Below the pieces are notes generated by a model. The model ran no database searches. It saw only the letters and a list, made by a program, of their open reading frames with translations, and was not told where the DNA came from. Below, in pieces: positions 1-5,480 of a stretch of DNA of 5,480 nucleotides; the first letter of the stretch is position 1, and every line of letters begins with the position of its first letter. The stretch lies in contig CAAGGO010000350.1 in the NCBI GenBank assembly GCA_900769385.1, positions 1-5,480 of the forward strand, written 5' to 3'. Position numbers and translations under genes: made by a program. The stretch comes from Rikenellaceae bacterium (GTDB lineage: Bacteria; Bacteroidota; Bacteroidia; Bacteroidales; UBA932).

Positions 1-1519
<1,519 letters not shown>

Positions 1520-1542
1520 AACATCTTCAAATTTGTTTTATC

Positions 1543-2688
1543 TCAGATTTCAAGTTTACGGGCTCCGTCAGAGATTACCACATCGTAAACTTTAGGTTCG
1601 TGACCGTATGCAGCACAGAATTTCTCTTTGGCTGTTGCAATGAATGCATCATACAGGCCGCTCTTTACAAGGTTGATGGTACAGCCTCCAAATCCGCCTC
1701 CCATAATGCGGGAACCGGTAACACCGCACTCTTTTGCTATAGTGGCCAAAAGGTCAAGCTCCTCACAGCTCACCTCATAATCTTTTGACATACCCCAATG
1801 GGTCTGGTACATACGCTCACCAACAGTCTCAAGGTCACCTGCCTCCAAAGCGGCACAAACATCCAATACACGTTTCTCCTCACCAATCACATAGCGGGCA
1901 CGCATATAATCCTCATGGGAAATCTTATCCTTAACGGCATCCAGTTTCTCCATAGTTGCCCCGCGCAATGTCTCCTGCCCCAACATTGCAGCTACACGCT
2001 CACAAGACTCACGGCGTCTGTTGTAAGGTGATCCAACAAGTTCGTGTTTGACCACAGAATCAAGCAGTACCAGACGGTAACCGAATTTCTCAGGATCAAA
2101 CGGGAAGTATTCAAACTCCATAGAAAGGCAATCCAGACGCATCAAATTTCCTTTCTTCCCGAAAACTGATGCAAACTGGTCCATAATTCCACATTTTACA
2201 CCACAGTAATTGTGCTCTGTAGACTGGCCTATGCGGGCAAGTTCAAACTTGTCTATCCTGTCCTCATTAAAGATATGGTTAAGTGCAAAGGCATAAGTTG
2301 ATTCCAATGCTGCAGAAGATGACATACCTGCACCAAGGGGAACATCACCTGCAAATGCAGTATCAAAACCTTTTACAGTTCCCCCACGTTTCTGAATCTC
2401 ACGCACCACTCCAAATATGTAGCAGGCCCACGATGCAGCCGGCTTGTCCTCTTCATTGAGCCCGAACTCCGCATAATCCTGCAGGTCTACAGAATATGCA
2501 CGTACCTTGTCTGTACCGTTTGGCTTTATCTCCGCCACCATTGCCTTGTCTATGGCTCCTGGGAATACAAAGCCACCGTTATAATCTGTATGCTCTCCAA
2601 TAAGGTTGATTCTGCCCGGTGATGTATAAAGTTCACCTTCAGTTGCAAAATGCTCTGCAAATTTCTCACGTATAAGTTTAATGTCCAT
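1543..2688 (-). CDS. galK: Galactokinase
   Basis: GalK is a cytoplasmic GHMP-family kinase that phosphorylates alpha-D-galactose at C1 with ATP, the first committed step of the Leloir pathway. Its 381 residues match the family length, and there is no signal peptide. The galactokinase signature is at residues 24-36 (PGRINLIGEHTDY), with Arg26 in the transition-state position and Glu32, His33 and Asp35 in the sugar site. The GHMP phosphate-binding motif is at 117-127 (PLGAGMSSSAA). Asp170 in CGIMDQF (166-172) is the expected catalytic base. The third motif, MGGGFGGC, is at 329-336. All are intact. The start at 2686-2688 is preceded by an A/T-rich leader without a Shine-Dalgarno sequence and lies 26 bp after the GH2 gene; the stop is TGA, 23 bp before galM. 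The full galactokinase signature makes mevalonate, homoserine or N-acetylgalactosamine kinase unlikely. Confidence 0.97.
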   Translation of the reverse strand: MDIKLIREKFAEHFATEGELYTSPGRINLIGEHTDYNGGFVFPGAIDKAMVAEIKPNGTDKVRAYSVDLQDYAEFGLNEEDKPAASWACYIFGVVREIQKRGGTVKGFDTAFAGDVPLGAGMSSSAALESTYAFALNHIFNEDRIDKFELARIGQSTEHNYCGVKCGIMDQFASVFGKKGNLMRLDCLSMEFEYFPFDPEKFGYRLVLLDSVVKHELVGSPYNRRRESCERVAAMLGQETLRGATMEKLDAVKDKISHEDYMRARYVIGEEKRVLDVCAALEAGDLETVGERMYQTHWGMSKDYEVSCEELDLLATIAKECGVTGSRIMGGGFGGCTINLVKSGLYDAFIATAKEKFCAAYGHEPKVYDVVISDGARKLEI

Positions 2689-2714
2689 AATGTCAGATTT
2701 TATAGTTTAACCAA

Positions 2715-4529
2715 TTATTTTGCCTGTGGCAATGCCATCTGGAATATTTTGCGCACACGCTCCATATCATATTTTGCTGTACGGTTGAAATAATATACAC
2801 CGTTCTGCTCCTGCTCAACATCTGTAAGCTGTGTATAGCAGAATCCGCAAATCTTGTCGCTGTGGCTTACAATTGCCTTAACCTGTGACTCCAGGCGTTT
2901 ATAGAAATCCTCTTTGGTAATTGCAGCATCACCGTAACCCCACGCATTCTCCTTTGAAGGGTTTGCCTCCGCACATTTGATACCTCCAAACTCATCAATT
3001 ATGTAAGGCACCTTGCCGTCATAATAAAGATGGTCCAAAGTGTTTGCATTTATCTTGCCCGGTGCCTGTGGCTGGTAGAATTTCTCCCCGTCAAACAACA
3101 TTTTGTGCAATTTTTCACCATCCTGCTGGTAGCTGTGGGTTGTACAGAAATCAGAAATCACATACAAACCGCCGCTTACGGTATTTACCGGACGTGAAGG
3201 GTCAAGTTTGCGTGTAAGCTCATATACATCTGCAAGGAAACGGCCCATCTGGTTGGTTGTAGCCTCCCACTCCTCATTGAAAGGGGTCCAGGTTACAAGT
3301 GCCGGATGGTTACGGTCACGTACAACTATATTGGTCCACTCGGAGATGAAGTTGCGGGCAGCAGCCACTGAACTTGAGTTCTTTCCCCAAGAGGCCATCT
3401 CGCCCCATACAAGGTAACCCAATTTGTCTGCCCAATAGTAGAAACGCTCCTCAAACACTTTCTGGTGCAGGCGTGCTCCGTTGAAACCTGCTGCCATAGA
3501 CATCTCAATGTCACCCTTCAATGCCTCGTCCGAAGGTGCAGTCCATACGCCGTCGGGATAAAAGCCCTGGTCAAGTACAAGACGCTGGTAGTATGGTTTG
3601 TTGTTCAGGTAAATCTGTGTGCCGTCAATATGTATTTTGCGCATACCAACATAAGCATCCACTTTGTCAATAACATTGCCTGCAGCATCCTTCACCTCAT
3701 AAACCACATCATACAGGAACGGAGATTCCGGACTCCAAAGTTTTGGTTTCTTTACAGGAACAACCACCGGAATACCCTGTGCTGCAACAACATCTGCCTT
3801 TGCAACCACTTTACCGCCATCTTTTACACTTATACAAAGGCGGTTTCCGTTTGCCAAATTATAGAAAGTAGGGGTAACAACTATCTGATTCTGGTCTATA
3901 TCTGTAAACACCTGCACCCTCTCAAGACCGCAAGGGTTCACAGCCTCCATCCACACTGTCTGCCATATACCGGTGGTACGGGTATACATACAAACGTGGG
4001 AATACAGTTTATGGGACTGTTTTCCCGATGGCAAATCCTCAGATCTCAAATCACTCTCAGCGTGAACCACAAGGTTATGCTCCTTTCCGTCTGCAACAAA
4101 CTCAGTAATGTCAAAAGAGAAAGAATCTGAACCGCCATAATGCCTTCCCACAAACTTGCCGTCAATGAAAATCTCAGACTCATAAAATACCGCACCAAAA
4201 TTCAATTTAACATTCTTGCCTTTCCAATCTGCAGGAATCTGGATGGTACGCTGGTACCACACTGCATTAATGAACTCTTTATGCTCTACTCCCGACAATT
4301 TGCTCTCCGGTGCAAAAGGGACAATGATCTTTCCGTCAAACCCCTTGCTATTGGTAAAATCACGCTCGTGTCCGGTATCAGCCAGATCAAGGGTAAAACT
4401 CCATTCTCCGTTCAAATTCATCCACTCTGCCCTCTCAAACTGCGGACGTGGATACTCAACGCGTGGCTGTTGTGCAAATGATACAACAGCAAGAAGCAAC
4501 GCTGCTGCAATAAGAATTTTAGTTTTCAT
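2715..4529 (-). CDS. Secreted family GH2 glycosidase, probable beta-galactosidase
   Basis: This is a complete 604-residue retaining glycosidase of family GH2, much shorter than LacZ. Residues 1-19 form a type I signal peptide (MKTK, hydrophobic core 5-17, cleavage near SFA-QQ), so it acts in the periplasm or outside. The sugar-binding domain runs from about 35 to 195, opening with MNLNGEWSF and closing with TGIWQTVWME (186-195). An Ig-like domain follows to about 297. The TIM barrel covers about 298-600, with LDQGFYPDGVWTAPSDEAL (319-337) and GFNGARLHQKVFE (348-360). Glu419 in WTPFNEEW (414-421) fits the acid/base and Glu513 in IIDEFGG (510-516) fits the nucleophile. Where E. coli beta-glucuronidase carries its carboxylate-reading Asn-x-Lys (566-568), a by-eye alignment gives Glu574-Gln-Asn576, so a glucuronide substrate is less likely. 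Galactose is favoured because galK and galM follow 26 bp downstream, but beta-mannoside or another sugar is possible. It is the first gene after the probable promoter. Confidence 0.92.
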   Translation of the reverse strand: MKTKILIAAALLLAVVSFAQQPRVEYPRPQFERAEWMNLNGEWSFTLDLADTGHERDFTNSKGFDGKIIVPFAPESKLSGVEHKEFINAVWYQRTIQIPADWKGKNVKLNFGAVFYESEIFIDGKFVGRHYGGSDSFSFDITEFVADGKEHNLVVHAESDLRSEDLPSGKQSHKLYSHVCMYTRTTGIWQTVWMEAVNPCGLERVQVFTDIDQNQIVVTPTFYNLANGNRLCISVKDGGKVVAKADVVAAQGIPVVVPVKKPKLWSPESPFLYDVVYEVKDAAGNVIDKVDAYVGMRKIHIDGTQIYLNNKPYYQRLVLDQGFYPDGVWTAPSDEALKGDIEMSMAAGFNGARLHQKVFEERFYYWADKLGYLVWGEMASWGKNSSSVAAARNFISEWTNIVVRDRNHPALVTWTPFNEEWEATTNQMGRFLADVYELTRKLDPSRPVNTVSGGLYVISDFCTTHSYQQDGEKLHKMLFDGEKFYQPQAPGKINANTLDHLYYDGKVPYIIDEFGGIKCAEANPSKENAWGYGDAAITKEDFYKRLESQVKAIVSHSDKICGFCYTQLTDVEQEQNGVYYFNRTAKYDMERVRKIFQMALPQAK

Positions 4530-4610
4530 AGTATAGGTTATTTATTTTTACACTCTATATTACCTCAAATATAAGAATAGCTTGGAGTATATTGTCCTTG
4601 CGGGGGTCAA
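4530..4610 (-). promoter_or_regulatory. Intergenic leader with probable operon promoter
   Basis: This is the largest gap between genes in the window (81 bp, against 11-26 bp elsewhere) and is rich in A/T near the GH2 start. On the minus strand it contains TATATTTG, covering 4566-4573, which fits the Bacteroidota -7 consensus TAnnTTTG at every fixed position. That places transcription initiation around 4555-4562 and leaves a leader of roughly 25-35 bases. I see no convincing TTTG -33 element at the usual distance. An imperfect inverted repeat (TACTCCAA at 4582-4589 and TTGAGGTA at 4561-4568, six of eight pairing) spans the box and could be an operator. No Shine-Dalgarno sequence precedes the GH2 ATG. 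No rho-independent terminator is visible after the nucleotidyltransferase, so read-through from upstream may also occur. Confidence 0.5.
4566..4573 (-). promoter_or_regulatory. Candidate Bacteroidota -7 box
   Basis: The minus strand reads TATATTTG, an exact fit to TAnnTTTG, the -7 element recognised by the primary sigma factor of Bacteroidota. It lies 36 bases before the GH2 start codon and precedes the four closely packed galactose genes. A short motif can occur by chance in A/T-rich DNA, and the partner -33 TTTG is not evident, so this is a moderate call that rests mainly on position. Confidence 0.45.
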
Positions 4611-5480
4611 TTATTTGAACAATTTACAGGGATAAATGCCTCTTCGGTGCAGTTCTGCAAACTTTTCAACTACACCTGGCCTGTCCTCTGCATATGTTAC
4701 ACCAAACCATCGGGAGTCTGTATCCAGAACCTTTACGCTTGCCTCCCCTGATTTTATAAGGGCGTCAGCTACATCCGGGATTACCTGCTCGGAGTTTGGC
4801 TTATCAATCTTTTCTGAAAGGAATTTTGCAAATTCCCGTGTGGCCAGATCAAAATAATCAGGAGTAAATCCCCACATATTCATTGATACCGGCATATTCT
4901 CGCCAAGGGTGTGCCCAACCCCATCTGCATCTTTATATACAATGTTGCGCTGTCCGTTGTAGGCTATGCCTTTGCACTCAACAACCGATGTAAGGTATCC
5001 CTCCTGCACCTGGCATACACCACGGTTTACACCTCCGTTCTCTGTCATTGTATTCCCCACACGGAATCCCACCATACAGTAGTCTCCCCTTCGTTTGGCA
5101 GGTTGCATCAGTTCCCTGGCAATAACCTCAAAAGAGTTCCTGCCATAGAAGTCATCTGAGTTTATTACAGCAAACGGCACATCAATTGCCTTGTCTGCCA
5201 TAATTACAGCGTGCGCCGGACCCCAGGGTTTGGTTCTCCCCTCCGGACATCTGAAACCCTCCGGCAAGGAATCTATGGACTGGAACACCACCTCCACATC
5301 TATATGTCCCTGATATTTGGAAAGCACCTTTTCCCTGAACTCCTGTTCAAAATCTTTGCGGATTACAAAAACCACCTTGCCAAAGCCGGCCCCAATGGCA
5401 TCATATATGGAATAATCCATTATTGTCTCACCATTTGGTCCAAGGCCGTCCAGCTGCTTGAGACCACCATAACGGCTGCC
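4611..5480 (-). CDS. Sugar-phosphate nucleotidyltransferase, N-terminus off the edge
   Basis: This is a 5'-truncated gene; 289 residues and the TAA stop are present. The family joins an NTP to a sugar 1-phosphate, making an NDP-sugar and pyrophosphate in the cytoplasm. The ATG at 5418-5420 is an internal methionine, not the start. The frame stays open to the edge and encodes, upstream of it, GSRYGGLKQLDGLGPNGETI, the conserved nucleotide-binding loop (G-x-R ... K-Q) that sits very near the N-terminus in this superfamily. Probably only 10-15 residues are missing. In edge numbering, further motifs are KPWGPAHAV (84-92, base and phosphate region), FAVINSDDFYG (103-113, with the metal-binding Asp pair), MNMWGF (200-205) and WFGVTYAEDRPGVVEKFAEL (258-277). 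There is no signal peptide-like segment in what is seen. Its base and sugar preferences cannot be read from motifs. Lying 81 bp upstream of the gal genes, it may form UDP-galactose from galactose 1-phosphate; UDP-glucose or another NDP-hexose is the alternative. Confidence 0.88.
   Translation of the reverse strand, partial: GSRYGGLKQLDGLGPNGETIMDYSIYDAIGAGFGKVVFVIRKDFEQEFREKVLSKYQGHIDVEVVFQSIDSLPEGFRCPEGRTKPWGPAHAVIMADKAIDVPFAVINSDDFYGRNSFEVIARELMQPAKRRGDYCMVGFRVGNTMTENGGVNRGVCQVQEGYLTSVVECKGIAYNGQRNIVYKDADGVGHTLGENMPVSMNMWGFTPDYFDLATREFAKFLSEKIDKPNSEQVIPDVADALIKSGEASVKVLDTDSRWFGVTYAEDRPGVVEKFAELHRRGIYPCKLFK

Noticed and set aside
1528..1535. Palindrome CAAATTTG before galM as a second promoter
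   Set aside because: It departs from TAnnTTTG at the first base and ends only eight bases before the galM ATG, too close to leave room for a leader. The 23-bp gap is better explained as an operon spacer.
3465..4130. A 221-codon open frame on the plus strand
   Set aside because: It is entirely antisense to the well-supported GH2 gene, its translation is rich in Cys, His and Asn without any recognisable domain, and no start context supports it. It is a shadow of coding sequence on the other strand.
4140..4536. Overlapping plus-strand frames of 106 and 113 codons over the GH2 start
   Set aside because: They lie opposite conserved GH2 sequence, encode no known motif, and run across the probable leader on the wrong strand.
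4581..4610. A terminator between the nucleotidyltransferase and the GH2 gene
   Set aside because: Only a three-base GGA/TCC pairing could be found and no run of T follows on the minus strand, so there is no credible rho-independent hairpin.

Overview
The window looks like one end of an assembled short-read contig from a Bacteroidota (Bacteroidales-type) bacterium, probably from a gut or similar metagenome. The signs are: protein families typical of that phylum; an exported, lipoprotein-type galactose mutarotase; no Shine-Dalgarno sequences ahead of the starts but A/T-rich leaders; and a match to the Bacteroidota -7 promoter box (TAnnTTTG) in the largest intergenic gap. The taxonomic call is inference; genus cannot be decided from this sequence. 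The first 19 bases are not biological: they match the 3' end of the Illumina TruSeq adapter.

All genes lie on the minus strand, so transcription runs from right to left. In that order: (1) a sugar-phosphate nucleotidyltransferase (4611-5480) whose N-terminus is cut off by the right edge; (2) an 81-bp gap with a probable promoter; (3) a secreted 604-residue family GH2 glycosidase (2715-4529); (4) galactokinase galK (1543-2688), 26 bp downstream; (5) lipoprotein aldose 1-epimerase galM (398-1519), 23 bp downstream; (6) the first 122 residues of a secreted LacZ-like GH2 beta-galactosidase (21-386), 11 bp downstream and cut off by the left edge. Genes 3-6 are spaced as one operon. There is no RNA gene, CRISPR array, insertion sequence or long repeat that I can see, and no gene-free stretch over 300 bases.

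Together the genes make a compact galactoside-salvage module. The two exported GH2 enzymes would release beta-linked galactose (or a related sugar) in the periplasm or at the surface. The mutarotase, anchored outside the cytoplasm, would convert beta- to alpha-galactose. Cytoplasmic GalK would then form galactose 1-phosphate. A classical galT is absent from the window, and a nucleotidyltransferase stands just upstream where the next Leloir step would be expected. The most interesting hypothesis here is that this enzyme (UTP + sugar 1-phosphate to UDP-sugar) takes the place of GalT. No sugar transporter, SusC/SusD pair or regulator is visible. Otherwise the region is fairly ordinary carbohydrate metabolism, and I see no clear sign of a wholly new system.
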